DNA of 64,000 bases from Granulosicoccus sp036478565 (GTDB lineage Bacteria > Pseudomonadota > Gammaproteobacteria > Granulosicoccales > Granulosicoccaceae): the NCBI GenBank assembly GCA_965224525.1, contig OZ245050.1, forward strand, positions 3,100,001 to 3,164,000, given 5' to 3'. Positions 26,119 through 34,912 of the stretch are shown here, one piece after another (the stretch's first letter is position 1; each line of letters starts with the position of its first letter). Under the pieces are notes generated by a model. The model had not been told where the DNA came from and did no database searches. It worked only from the letters and a program-made list of their open reading frames with translations. The position numbers and the translations under genes are program-made.

Positions 26119-27069
26119 TCATACACTGCGGCTGGCGGCCCGTTCAGCGACAACGATCCCGCCTATGACCATTAGCAGCCCCAGTGCGTGATACCACCTG
26201 AACTGCTCACCGAGTATCAATACCGCTAGCATAGAACCGAATATAGGCACCAAATTGATAAACAAACCCGCTCGATTAGCGCCGATCAATTCCACGCCTC
26301 GTGCCCAGGCAATCTGGCTGAAAATGGTTGGAAATATCGCAACGTAAAGCAGTACCAGAAAACCCCGCATACTCGGCATAGCCTGTGACTGCTGCGTCAA
26401 TTCCCACCCGGCAAATGGCAGCGTCACAATAAATGCACTGACCGAAATCACCAGCATGAAGCTAAGCCAGTGTATTGCCGGGCGCCAGCGCAAACCAAAC
26501 GAGTAAGCGGCGTAAAACAAGGATGCCAGCAACATCAAGCCATCGCCGCGATTTAATCCGCTTGCGAAAAATGACAGTGGGTCGCCCTGGGTCACTGTGA
26601 CAAACACACCGACAATAGACACAGCCAGCCCAAACACTTGCCACGCTCTGACTTGCTGCGACAAAAACAGAAAATTGGCTACCATGATCAACACTGGTAT
26701 AGCCGCCTGCTCAATGCTGACGTTGATCGCCGATGTGTAGTTAAGCGCAAGGTACATTGACAGATTGAACAGACACATGCCGACACCGCCAAGCAGAAAC
26801 AGTAACACCAGATTCTGCTTTACCAGCGGCCAGTCACGCTGCAGGGGCCGCCACGCGAGCGGTAACAGGACAAGTGTCGCGCAACCCCAGCGCAAACTGG
26901 TAAAGGTAAAAGGCAGCCACTCCGCCGCAGCGATTTTGCCAGCCACCGCATTGCCGCCCCATAACAAGGGCGCTAGAGTTAATAGTATCCACGCATTGGA
27001 AAGCGGATCAGGCGAACTTGCCGAGCCGGGTGTCGTCGCCTCGGAAGCTGTATCGTCGGGAGCAGTCAT
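26119..27069 (-). CDS. EamA-family (DMT) transporter
   Basis: An inner-membrane protein of about 316 residues with ten predicted helices in two EamA repeats. Repeat one contains APLLWGGNAVAGKIAAAEWLPFTFTSLRWGCATLVLLPL. Repeat two contains LLASLFYAAYSFGLRW and ends PIFGSMLAVLILGEQFRWYHALGLLMVIGGIVVAER. Members export amino acids or other metabolites; the substrate is unknown here. The ATG at 27069 is preferred; a GTG at 27090 abuts the leuS stop. It follows leuS in the same direction. Confidence 0.9.
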   Translation of the reverse strand: MTAPDDTASEATTPGSASSPDPLSNAWILLTLAPLLWGGNAVAGKIAAAEWLPFTFTSLRWGCATLVLLPLAWRPLQRDWPLVKQNLVLLFLLGGVGMCLFNLSMYLALNYTSAINVSIEQAAIPVLIMVANFLFLSQQVRAWQVFGLAVSIVGVFVTVTQGDPLSFFASGLNRGDGLMLLASLFYAAYSFGLRWRPAIHWLSFMLVISVSAFIVTLPFAGWELTQQSQAMPSMRGFLVLLYVAIFPTIFSQIAWARGVELIGANRAGLFINLVPIFGSMLAVLILGEQFRWYHALGLLMVIGGIVVAERAASRSV

Positions 27070-27090
27070 GTCATCGCTAGTGCGGTGCAC

Positions 27091-29721
27091 TCAGTTTGCG
27101 ACGATATTCACCAGCCTGCCTGGCACCACAATAACCTTGCGAACTGTCAAACCTTCCAGGTGTCGCTGTACATTGGCATCGGCAGTGGCAGCTGCCTCGC
27201 AGTCTTCTTTTGACGTTGATGCGGCGACCGTTACAGATGAGCGACGCTTGCCATTGACCTGCACCACCAACTCTATTTCATCACGGGTCAGTGCGTCCTT
27301 ATCCTGCTCAGGCCATGCCTCATCGATGAGCTCGGTTGTATAGCCCATGCGCTGCCACAGCTCATGCGTGATATGCGGGGTAAACGGACTCAACAGCCTG
27401 ACCAACGCGCTCCAGGCTTCATGCACTACCGCCTTGCCAGATTCCGATTCATCCTTGAAACGGCTCAGTTCATTGAACAACTCCATCATTGATGCGATAG
27501 CAGTATTGAAGGTAAAACGCCGCTCGATATCGTCACTGACCTTGCCGATAGTCTCATGGGTTTTCCGTCGTATTGCCTTTTGATCCGCAGACAGCGACCC
27601 AGTATCCAGCACCGCATTTGCATAGCTGTCATCCAGTTTCAATGCTTCGCGCCACAGCCGTTTCAGAAAGCGGTGCATGCCTTCTACACCGCCCTCTTTC
27701 CATTCCAGTGACTGATTCGGCGGTGTATCGCTCATGGAAAACAAACGCATGGTATCAGCCCCGTAGCGTTCGATCATTTTCAGCGGATCTACACCGTTGT
27801 TCTTGGACTTCGACATTTTTTCTATGCGACCAACCGTCACCGCTTGCCCGTCACTGATCAGAATCGCAGAAGCGATACGTCCCTTGTCATCGTAACTGAT
27901 TTCAAGCTCATCGCGGTTGTAGTACACCGGCTTGCCGCCATCACCATCATTGCGATAAAAACTTTCAGCAACCACCATGCCCTGCGTCAACAAACGCGTA
28001 AACGGTTCATCCGAAGTGACCAGTCCCACATCACGCATCAGTTTGTGAAAAAACCGCGCATACAGCAGATGCAACACAGCATGTTCAACACCACCGATAT
28101 ACTGATCGACCGGCAGCCAGTAGTTGGCGCGTTCATCCAGCATCGCATTTGCACCCGGACTGCAGAAACGCGCGTAATACCAGCTGGATTCAAAAAAAGT
28201 ATCGAAGGTGTCCGTCTCTCGTGTACCCGGTTCGTTGGTGCCCGGAACCGTTGTATTGATAAAGTCCGGATCTTCCGCAATCGGCGATTTCACCCCGCTA
28301 AACGCCACATCTTCTGGCAGAACAACAGGCAAGTCTTCCTCGGGCACAGTATGCACATTGCCCTCCTTGTCGTAGATGACAGGGATTGGGCAACCCCAGT
28401 AGCGTTGCCTGGAGACGCCCCAGTCGCGCAGTCGATAATTGACCTTACGCTCACCGTTGGCAGAGGTTTCCAGGTGCTTAGCTGTCGCCTCATAAGCTGC
28501 TGCAAAATCCAGCCCGTCAAATTCACCGGAGTTGATGGTGACGGTATTTTGTTTATCAACAAAGGCGCTCTCTTCCACATCAACCGGGTCTTTACTCGAC
28601 TGAATAACCTGCTTGATGGGCAAACCGAATTTTTTGGCAAACTCCCAGTCACGCTGATCGTGACCAGGCACTGACATGACCGCGCCGGTGCCGTAGGTCA
28701 TCAAAACAAAGTTGGCGACATACACAGGCACGCGCTCACCCGACACAGGATTGATGGCTTCCAGCCCCAAAGGCACACCGCGTTTCTCCAGTGCTTCCAT
28801 AGCGGCTTCGGAGGTACCGGTACTGGCACACTCCGCGATGAAATCGGCTACCTCGGAATTGGTCGTTGCCGCCGCGCGTGCAATCGGGTGTTCAGCGGCA
28901 ACCGCCATATAGGTCACACCCGCTACGGTGTCCGGTCGCGTTGTATAGACGCGAATTGCATCCGCCTTACCATCTTTGGTGACATCCAGTTCGACACCAC
29001 CGCGTCCTGCCAGTACGAAATCAAACTCCACACCTACCGAGCGCCCTATCCAGTTGCGCTGCATGGTTCGCACAGCCTCCGGCCACTCATCCAGTTTGTC
29101 CGTTTCCTCAAGTAACTCGTCAGCGTATTGGGTGATTTTCAGAAACCACTGCGGAATCTCCCGACGCTCCACCTTTGCCCCTGAACGCCAGCCACAACCG
29201 TTAGCATCGACCTGTTCATTGGCCAGCACGGTTTGCTCGACCGGGTCCCAGTTGACCATGGCCATTTTTTTGTAAGCCAGGCCACGCTCAATCAGTTTGG
29301 TAAAGAACCACTGCTCCCACCGGTAGTAATCCGGCTTACAGGTTGCCAGCTCCCGTGACCAGTCGTAGGCGATACCCAGGCGCTGCAGCTGCTCACGCAT
29401 TTCCTCGATATTCTGGTAAGTCCACTTCGCAGGCGCTGTCTGATTCTTGATGGCGGCGTTTTCAGCGGGTAAACCGAAAGCGTCCCAACCCATCGGTTGC
29501 AAGACGTTAAAGCCCTGCATACGCTTGAAACGCGAGACGACATCACCAATCGTGTAGTTGCGCACATGCCCCATGTGCAGATTGCCACTCGGATACGGGA
29601 ACATGCAAAGACAGTAAAATTTGGGCCGATCCGGGTCTTCGGTGACTGTGAAGGCCTCGTTAGCCGTCCAGTTGTTCTGCACATCCGCCTCAATGGAGCG
29701 GAAGTCGTATATGTCCTGCAT
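27091..29721 (-). CDS. leuS: Leucyl-tRNA synthetase
   Basis: An 876-residue class Ia synthetase, normal length for LeuRS. The HIGH motif is HMGH within MFPYPSGNLHMGHVRNYTIGDVVSRF (about residue 50). The KMSKS motif is KMSKSKNNGVDP (about residue 635). The editing domain contains TTRPDTVAGVTYMAVAAEHP. The anticodon-binding domain and the small C-terminal domain ending VRKVIVVPGRLVNIV are both present. It charges tRNA-Leu. The ATG at 29721 is unambiguous. It lies 88 bp from the CobT-like gene on the same strand and abuts the EamA transporter. Confidence 0.98.
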   Translation of the reverse strand: MQDIYDFRSIEADVQNNWTANEAFTVTEDPDRPKFYCLCMFPYPSGNLHMGHVRNYTIGDVVSRFKRMQGFNVLQPMGWDAFGLPAENAAIKNQTAPAKWTYQNIEEMREQLQRLGIAYDWSRELATCKPDYYRWEQWFFTKLIERGLAYKKMAMVNWDPVEQTVLANEQVDANGCGWRSGAKVERREIPQWFLKITQYADELLEETDKLDEWPEAVRTMQRNWIGRSVGVEFDFVLAGRGGVELDVTKDGKADAIRVYTTRPDTVAGVTYMAVAAEHPIARAAATTNSEVADFIAECASTGTSEAAMEALEKRGVPLGLEAINPVSGERVPVYVANFVLMTYGTGAVMSVPGHDQRDWEFAKKFGLPIKQVIQSSKDPVDVEESAFVDKQNTVTINSGEFDGLDFAAAYEATAKHLETSANGERKVNYRLRDWGVSRQRYWGCPIPVIYDKEGNVHTVPEEDLPVVLPEDVAFSGVKSPIAEDPDFINTTVPGTNEPGTRETDTFDTFFESSWYYARFCSPGANAMLDERANYWLPVDQYIGGVEHAVLHLLYARFFHKLMRDVGLVTSDEPFTRLLTQGMVVAESFYRNDGDGGKPVYYNRDELEISYDDKGRIASAILISDGQAVTVGRIEKMSKSKNNGVDPLKMIERYGADTMRLFSMSDTPPNQSLEWKEGGVEGMHRFLKRLWREALKLDDSYANAVLDTGSLSADQKAIRRKTHETIGKVSDDIERRFTFNTAIASMMELFNELSRFKDESESGKAVVHEAWSALVRLLSPFTPHITHELWQRMGYTTELIDEAWPEQDKDALTRDEIELVVQVNGKRRSSVTVAASTSKEDCEAAATADANVQRHLEGLTVRKVIVVPGRLVNIVAN

Positions 29722-29809
29722 GAGAACGCTATTCGGGTCGCGATGGTTGGCATAGGATGATACAGGACACTACACCCTTCGCGCCTCACCTCGTCGTCAG
29801 GCAATCCGC

Positions 29810-31540
29810 TCAGGCAAACAAATGCTGCAATACCCGATAGCTGGCTGGCCCAAGCGTACCGCCGAGATCCAGCGACACGCAATGCCTGTAGATATCAGAC
29901 AGATCAAGATCAACACCGATACCACCAATACGAACTACGGCACCGCCTTCGACATGCCGCACTACATGTGCCAGATAATCGCTCAAAAAACCGTCGCGAT
30001 TTGCATGGAAGGTCGCAGCATCCATCGGTGCACCATCCGAGATGACCACCAGGTAACGCCGTGACTCCGGTCGCAACTGCAAGCGACGATAGGCCCAGAC
30101 CAGCGCTTCTCCATCCAGTCCTTCACGAAAGTGCTGTGTATCCAGCAAACCAGCGAGCGATGGTCGTGCTCGTCGCCAGCTTTGCCCGGCCGATTTATAT
30201 ACGATATGCAAACTCTCGCCGAGACGGCCCGGGTTGGTCGGTTGACCAGCGCCTCGCCAGGCTTTCATTGCACGCCCGCCATTCCAGTCGCCGGTTGAAA
30301 AGCCTAGCACCTCGGTAGTCACCCCCGCGAGCGTCAATGCCCGGCAGAAGGTGTCTACAAGAACGGCGACTGCTTTGAATCGTTGACGCTTCATGGAGCC
30401 GGTGTTATCGATCAGAAAACTGACCACCGCATCGCTATGCGGCTGCCAGCGCTCCTGTACAAATATTTGCTGGTAAGAAGGGTTGCTGACCAGTTGTGAC
30501 AAGCGTCGCGCATCGACCAAACCTTCGTCCTGCGCAAATACCCAGCCATCACGCTGCGGATCGGCAAACAGATGATTGAGCTCGCTTGCCAGACGCGAGA
30601 CACTGACCGTCTGTGCAGCAATCAAACAATCAAGATTCGCTCGAAGCCGCGTCTGTTTTTTCTTATTGAACAGCGACTCGCCGGTAACTGTGCGGTCGAA
30701 CTCCTTGCTAAAAACGTGATAGTCACCGAGCCTGTCGAGACTTGCCTCAGCCGATTCATTCGTCGATATTGCAACATTGGAAACACCGTCATTGTCAGCG
30801 AAAACCTGTTCGTCAACATCGGCATCGCCCCGCCAATCCGGCGGCAATACAATTGCGTAGCGTTGACGCAGTTCCTCTGCATCATCAAGCGCTGCATGTG
30901 CCTCCGCATCAACCAGCTCTGCCAGCGTATGAGCAATACAATTGGACAGGGCTGCATAGCCGGATTGATCATCACATACGGAACGCAGCTGATATAAATG
31001 ACTGCCGATCAATGGCGCGATGTTGCCACGTGTCGCTTCAACAAGCGCCTCGGCCTCTTCGTCTTCCAGCGTGCCGATCAGCCGAGCGCGTACCATATGT
31101 ATAACGGTATACAACAGGATGCCAAGACGGCTATCGGCAATGCCGGACGCGTGCGCGGTCTGACACCACTGCAAAAATGCAGCGTCCAGATTGCCTCGCA
31201 AACCGCGCTGGCTTGCATCAAACAGGGAATCGCAGCGTAATTGTTCTAGCACATCAAACAACAAACGCGAGAAACCAGCAGGCGGGCTCAGATCCTGGTG
31301 TAAAGCAAAATCGCTGTGCTTCAAACGCAACCCCAGCGAATCCATCACACCACGACTTTGCGTGAGGCTCGCCGTACTAAAGTCAATGGCCAGATAGGGT
31401 GCCGCAAATGCGACTGGCTGCCCATTCACACGTAAGCGGCGCGCGCGATAGTCTGCCAGCGGTGTACCCGAGAGCGCACGCAAACCAACCGCACCGTGTC
31501 GTTCGAGCTGACGTTGCCAGCCGTTGCCAGACTCGGTCAT
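29810..31540 (-). CDS. CobT-like von Willebrand A protein (cobaltochelatase subunit family)
   Basis: A 576-residue protein. Its N-terminal 330 residues match the helical CobT domain. The C-terminal part is a von Willebrand A domain with the MIDAS motif VVSFLIDNTGSM and the CobT string EVLGFSTGDWNGG...AWRGAGQPTNPGRL. 'GEALVWAYRRLQLRPESRRYLVVISDGAPMD' is also typical. In aerobic B12 synthesis, CobT and the AAA+ ATPase CobS form the chaperone ring for CobN, which inserts cobalt. It lies 37 bp after the cobS-like gene, but no cobN or other cobalamin gene is in the window. The pair may therefore serve another chelatase or remodelling task. Confidence 0.8.
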   Translation of the reverse strand: MTESGNGWQRQLERHGAVGLRALSGTPLADYRARRLRVNGQPVAFAAPYLAIDFSTASLTQSRGVMDSLGLRLKHSDFALHQDLSPPAGFSRLLFDVLEQLRCDSLFDASQRGLRGNLDAAFLQWCQTAHASGIADSRLGILLYTVIHMVRARLIGTLEDEEAEALVEATRGNIAPLIGSHLYQLRSVCDDQSGYAALSNCIAHTLAELVDAEAHAALDDAEELRQRYAIVLPPDWRGDADVDEQVFADNDGVSNVAISTNESAEASLDRLGDYHVFSKEFDRTVTGESLFNKKKQTRLRANLDCLIAAQTVSVSRLASELNHLFADPQRDGWVFAQDEGLVDARRLSQLVSNPSYQQIFVQERWQPHSDAVVSFLIDNTGSMKRQRFKAVAVLVDTFCRALTLAGVTTEVLGFSTGDWNGGRAMKAWRGAGQPTNPGRLGESLHIVYKSAGQSWRRARPSLAGLLDTQHFREGLDGEALVWAYRRLQLRPESRRYLVVISDGAPMDAATFHANRDGFLSDYLAHVVRHVEGGAVVRIGGIGVDLDLSDIYRHCVSLDLGGTLGPASYRVLQHLFA

Positions 31541-31577
31541 TGCAAGCTATCGCCTTTTCGCCGCCTCGCTTTGTACA

Positions 31578-32588
31578 TTAGCTACCGTTTACCGGCGAGC
31601 CTTCATCCAGACTGGCGTTTCTGGCGATGGATTCATCTAGCTCTTCAGCTAGCGCACGCTGATAAAGCTCGGCCACCAGGCTGCACTCTGCCACATCACA
31701 TTTATTCAGAAATGACAAACGAAACGATTTGGCAGTGTCGTTGAAGATCATCAGGTTTTCCGCCCAGGTAATCACTGTGCGCGGCGACATGACTGTGCTG
31801 ATGTCACCAGCGGAAAAACTGCTACGCGTCAAGTTCGCCAGAGCAACCATTGAATGGACCAGTGACTCTCCATCTGGCCAGGTGTGCATAGCAGGCACTT
31901 GGGCAAAAACAATATCGGCCTCGGCCTGTGCACTGAGATAGTCCAGCCGCGCAACGATATTCCAGCGATCAATCTGCGCTTGATTCAGAACCTGACTACC
32001 GTGGTACAAGCCATTGAGGTTACCCAGCCCAACCGTATTTGCAGTGGCGAATAGCCTGAATGACGGGTGCGGCTTGATAACCCGGTTCTGATCGAGCAGC
32101 GTGAATTTCCCATCCTTTTCAAGAATGCGCTGAATCACAAACATGACATCCGGGCGCCCGGCATCAAATTCGTCGAATATCAATACCACCGGCCGTTGCA
32201 ATGCCCACGGCAGAATGCCTTCCTGAAATTCTGTAACCTGCAACCCGTCCCTTAGCACAATCGCATCGCGCCCGACCAGGTCCAGCCTGGAAATATGCCC
32301 GTCAAGATTAACCCGTATGCACGGCCAGTTCAGCCGCGCCGCTATCTGTTCTATATGTGTCGACTTACCCGTACCGTGAAACCCCTGCACCAGCACCCGC
32401 CGGTTTTGCGTAAAGCCTGCCAGTATTGCCAGCGTGACATCCGGGTCAAAACGATAGGCCTCATCTATTTCAGGGACATGTTCGGTTCTGATTGAAAAGG
32501 CTGATACGCGCAGGTCGCTGTCGATTCCAAACACCGAGCGAGCTGAGACAACTGTATCCGGCAACTCAAGATCAGCGAATGAATCCAT
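31578..32588 (-). CDS. CobS-like AAA+ ATPase (cobaltochelatase subunit family)
   Basis: A 336-residue AAA+ ATPase of the MoxR/CobS clade. The opening ARSVFGIDSDLRVSAFSIRTEHVPEID is the CobS N-terminal signature. Walker A is GFHGTGKSTHIEQIA, Walker B is PVVLIFDEFDAGRPDVMFVIQ, and sensor 1 is FRLFATANTVGLGN. It pairs with the downstream CobT-like protein. The ATG at 32588 is clear. In alphaproteobacteria CobS/CobT activate cobalt insertion by CobN; the metal and the partner here are unproven. Confidence 0.88.
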   Translation of the reverse strand: MDSFADLELPDTVVSARSVFGIDSDLRVSAFSIRTEHVPEIDEAYRFDPDVTLAILAGFTQNRRVLVQGFHGTGKSTHIEQIAARLNWPCIRVNLDGHISRLDLVGRDAIVLRDGLQVTEFQEGILPWALQRPVVLIFDEFDAGRPDVMFVIQRILEKDGKFTLLDQNRVIKPHPSFRLFATANTVGLGNLNGLYHGSQVLNQAQIDRWNIVARLDYLSAQAEADIVFAQVPAMHTWPDGESLVHSMVALANLTRSSFSAGDISTVMSPRTVITWAENLMIFNDTAKSFRLSFLNKCDVAECSLVAELYQRALAEELDESIARNASLDEGSPVNGS

Positions 32589-32729
32589 GCTATTTCGTTA
32601 CCTTTTGTTGATGACGCATTTCAGACTTATTGCCGGTTCCCGCAGAGGACGGTACGCAGTGTCGCGAATGCCTGACTCTTCTGTTACTGCCTTGCATTGC
32701 AGTGTACCCATTTCCGGAATAACCCCGTG

Positions 32730-32735
32730 TATAAT
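32730..32735 (+). promoter_or_regulatory. Perfect -10 box 8 bp before the ATG at 32744
   Basis: TATAAT at 32730-32735 matches the consensus fully; no good -35 is visible at 16-18 bp. Initiation about seven bases on would fall near 32742, leaving almost no 5' leader before the ATG at 32744. The start codon or the promoter may therefore be misjudged, or the mRNA may be leaderless. Confidence 0.35.
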
Positions 32736-32743
32736 AGTCTGCC

Positions 32744-34000
32744 ATGCAAACTGGTAAGTCAGCACTTGTCATTAATATTGTGTTTTTGGCCCCGGTTCTA
32801 CTGGTCAATTGTAGCGGGTCAGATCACACAAGCGCAGCCGGTTTACCCGATGAAAATCCGCCAGATTCCGGCACTGCAGATTGTCAAACCATAAGCGTTA
32901 ACGGTGAGCATGCGCAAATTGAACTGCAGCAACAGTTTTCTTCTATCCAGCTCGACCAACCGGTAATGATCGTTCAGGCCCCTGATGGCCGCAATGACTG
33001 GTTTGTTGTTGAAAGAGAAGGTTCAATTCTTCGCCTGAACGAAAACGAGCCGGCGCTGGAGGTTGCCGATCTAGGTGACCGGATAGGTTCAGATGGCCTA
33101 GAGCAGGGATTGCTGGGTATCGCCTTTCATCCCAACTACCCGGTCGCCAGGGAATTATTTGTTTCCTATACTGATCTGGATGGAGATTCGGTGATTTCCA
33201 GGTTTCGGATAAATGATGATGAGCAACTGGATCTGAATTCGGAGCGCGTTGTTCTCACTCAGGATCAACCATACAGTAATCACAATGGCGGCCATATCGG
33301 TTTTGGCAAAGACGGTTATTTGTACATAGGATTTGGCGATGGCGGCAGTGCGGGTGATCCGCAAGACAACGCCCGCAATACCGGTAACTGGCTGGGTACG
33401 CTGTTGCGCATTGATGTCAGCCAGTCACCCTATTCGATCCCCGGGGACAATCCTTTTTATGGCAGCAGCGGTTGCGCCGGCGATTCGCCTTGTGCGGAAA
33501 TCTGGGCCTGGGGCTTGCGTAATCCCTGGCGCTTCAGTTTTGATAGTGAAACCGGTGAGCTCTGGGCTGGTGATGTAGGGCAAGATCAATGGGAAGAAAT
33601 CAACAAGGTTGAAAAGGGCAAAAACTATGGCTGGCCCTGCTTTGAAGGCACTCACGATTTCGATCCGAAGCGATGTGACAATCACAGCAGCTATGAATTT
33701 CCACTGGCGGAGTATTCGCACGAAGAGGGTCGTTCGGTCACCGGTGGCCATGTCTACCGAGGAGAGGCTATTCCGTTATTAAAAGGAAAGTACCTGTACG
33801 CGGATTTTCTCAGCGGACATATCTGGGGGCTGGATGTCTCCAAGCAAAACGAGCCACCAACCAGACTGATTGAAAGTAGCGGATTAAAAATAGCAAGCTT
33901 TGCGCAGTCTGCGGAAAACGAGCTTTACCTGGTCGACTTTACAGGCGGAATCTATCAGCTTGAAAGCTGTTCAAAAGACGGGGATAAAACTTCAGGATGA
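32744..34000 (+). CDS. PQQ-dependent sugar (sorbosone/glucose) dehydrogenase-like lipoprotein
   Basis: A 418-residue lipoprotein with lipobox VLLVNC. The mature part is a six-bladed beta-propeller of the GSDH/HHIP family. Conserved strings are GLEQGLLGIAFHPNYPVARELFVSYT, NHNGGHIGFGKDGYLYIGFGDGGSAGDPQDNARN, EIWAWGLRNPWRFSFD, TGELWAGDVGQDQWEEIN and GGHVYRGE. Known relatives are PQQ-dependent soluble aldose sugar dehydrogenases that oxidise sugars in the periplasm. PQQ synthesis genes are not in this window, and related propellers also exist without enzymatic activity, so the exact reaction is open. It is divergent from cobS and convergent with phyH. Confidence 0.87.
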   Translation: MQTGKSALVINIVFLAPVLLVNCSGSDHTSAAGLPDENPPDSGTADCQTISVNGEHAQIELQQQFSSIQLDQPVMIVQAPDGRNDWFVVEREGSILRLNENEPALEVADLGDRIGSDGLEQGLLGIAFHPNYPVARELFVSYTDLDGDSVISRFRINDDEQLDLNSERVVLTQDQPYSNHNGGHIGFGKDGYLYIGFGDGGSAGDPQDNARNTGNWLGTLLRIDVSQSPYSIPGDNPFYGSSGCAGDSPCAEIWAWGLRNPWRFSFDSETGELWAGDVGQDQWEEINKVEKGKNYGWPCFEGTHDFDPKRCDNHSSYEFPLAEYSHEEGRSVTGGHVYRGEAIPLLKGKYLYADFLSGHIWGLDVSKQNEPPTRLIESSGLKIASFAQSAENELYLVDFTGGIYQLESCSKDGDKTSG

Positions 34001-34010
34001 TCAAGTTCAT

Positions 34011-34769
34011 TCACGAAATCTGTATGTCTTCGTAGATAGCTGAACGGGTTTCGGGAATAGGCAGATTGTCAGATGCCCGGTAGGTGTAGACAAGCGAGCG
34101 TTTTACAATGTCACTGTTGTTTTGACCGGCCGCATGCAGCGTGCGCGAATGAAAGAACAGCATATCCCCGGCATTCAATTCCACCGTCTCTGCACGTTCA
34201 AGCAACGCCTTGTTGACTGCGACATCGGTACGTAGAAATAGCGAGGCATCAAACTGCCCCGGTTCAAAATCAAGCATATGCGAGCCAGGTATAACCAGCA
34301 GTCCGCCGTTGCCTGCGTTTTCCGGACCCAACGCCAACCAGGTACTCACCAGATCGCGGCGGTCAAAATGCCAGTAACGAATATCCTGGTGCCAGCTGGT
34401 GACGCTGGAAAAACCCGGATGTTTGGTCATGACACTGTTGTGGTGATTCTGTGACAGACAGAGATGTTTGGCATTCATCAGAGCCTGCAAGGTCGCCACC
34501 AGCTCCGGGTGTCGGCCAATTTCCTGAAATAGCCTGTCGCGCCCGAACACGGACAGCAAGCGCCTGGGCGTCTGCCCACCCGGAGCCAGCCGCGAGTCGG
34601 GTGCGCCGGGGTAATGCACATCAGCTTCAAATTCAACCGGTGCAAGTGCAGGATTCAAAGACGCATCAATGCACTCCACCAGCGCGGCAACCGTGGCATC
34701 CGGGATAAACCCGCGCCGCACCAGGAAACCGTCTCGATGAAAACACTGAATATCGTCGTCTGTAATCAT
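34011..34769 (-). CDS. Phytanoyl-CoA dioxygenase (PhyH) family protein
   Basis: A 252-residue Fe(II)/2-oxoglutarate-dependent oxygenase. The opening MITDDDIQCFHRDGFLVRRGFI is typical. The iron ligands are probably the H-x-D of TSWHQDIRYWHFD and the distal His in FFHSRTLHAAGQN; the 2-oxoglutarate Arg lies in VKRSLVYTYRASD. Substrates in this family range from phytanoyl-CoA to ectoine and halogenated natural products, so the substrate is unknown. The ATG at 34769 is chosen. Its first 39 bp and about 56 bp of upstream DNA are duplicated at 45.5 kb, on the far side of the CRISPR-Cas locus. The CRISPR array is transcribed towards this gene. Confidence 0.88.
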   Translation of the reverse strand: MITDDDIQCFHRDGFLVRRGFIPDATVAALVECIDASLNPALAPVEFEADVHYPGAPDSRLAPGGQTPRRLLSVFGRDRLFQEIGRHPELVATLQALMNAKHLCLSQNHHNSVMTKHPGFSSVTSWHQDIRYWHFDRRDLVSTWLALGPENAGNGGLLVIPGSHMLDFEPGQFDASLFLRTDVAVNKALLERAETVELNAGDMLFFHSRTLHAAGQNNSDIVKRSLVYTYRASDNLPIPETRSAIYEDIQIS

Positions 34770-34825
34770 TAGCTTGAAAGTCGGCTGAAATTGTCGCAAT
34801 ACTTGTTTTACCATGGTGAGGCGGA
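34731..34825. repeat. Left copy of 95-bp direct repeat flanking the CRISPR-Cas locus
   Basis: This 95-bp segment is repeated in the same orientation at 45529-45623 with one mismatch (T at 34808, C at 45606). It covers the first codons of phyH and its 5' leader. The two copies are 10.8 kb apart and enclose the CRISPR array and all cas genes. Identity stops sharply on both sides. Confidence 0.95.
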
Positions 34826-34912
34826 CTAGCGTCAACTATCTTATCCGTTCGTATTACCTCATCATACAAAATGAAGTTCTTCGTCAGTTTGAACGGGTCA
34901 ATTTGAACGAAT

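Noticed and set aside
27844..28674. 276-codon plus-strand frame inside leuS
   Set aside because: Antisense shadow of the leuS catalytic and editing domains.
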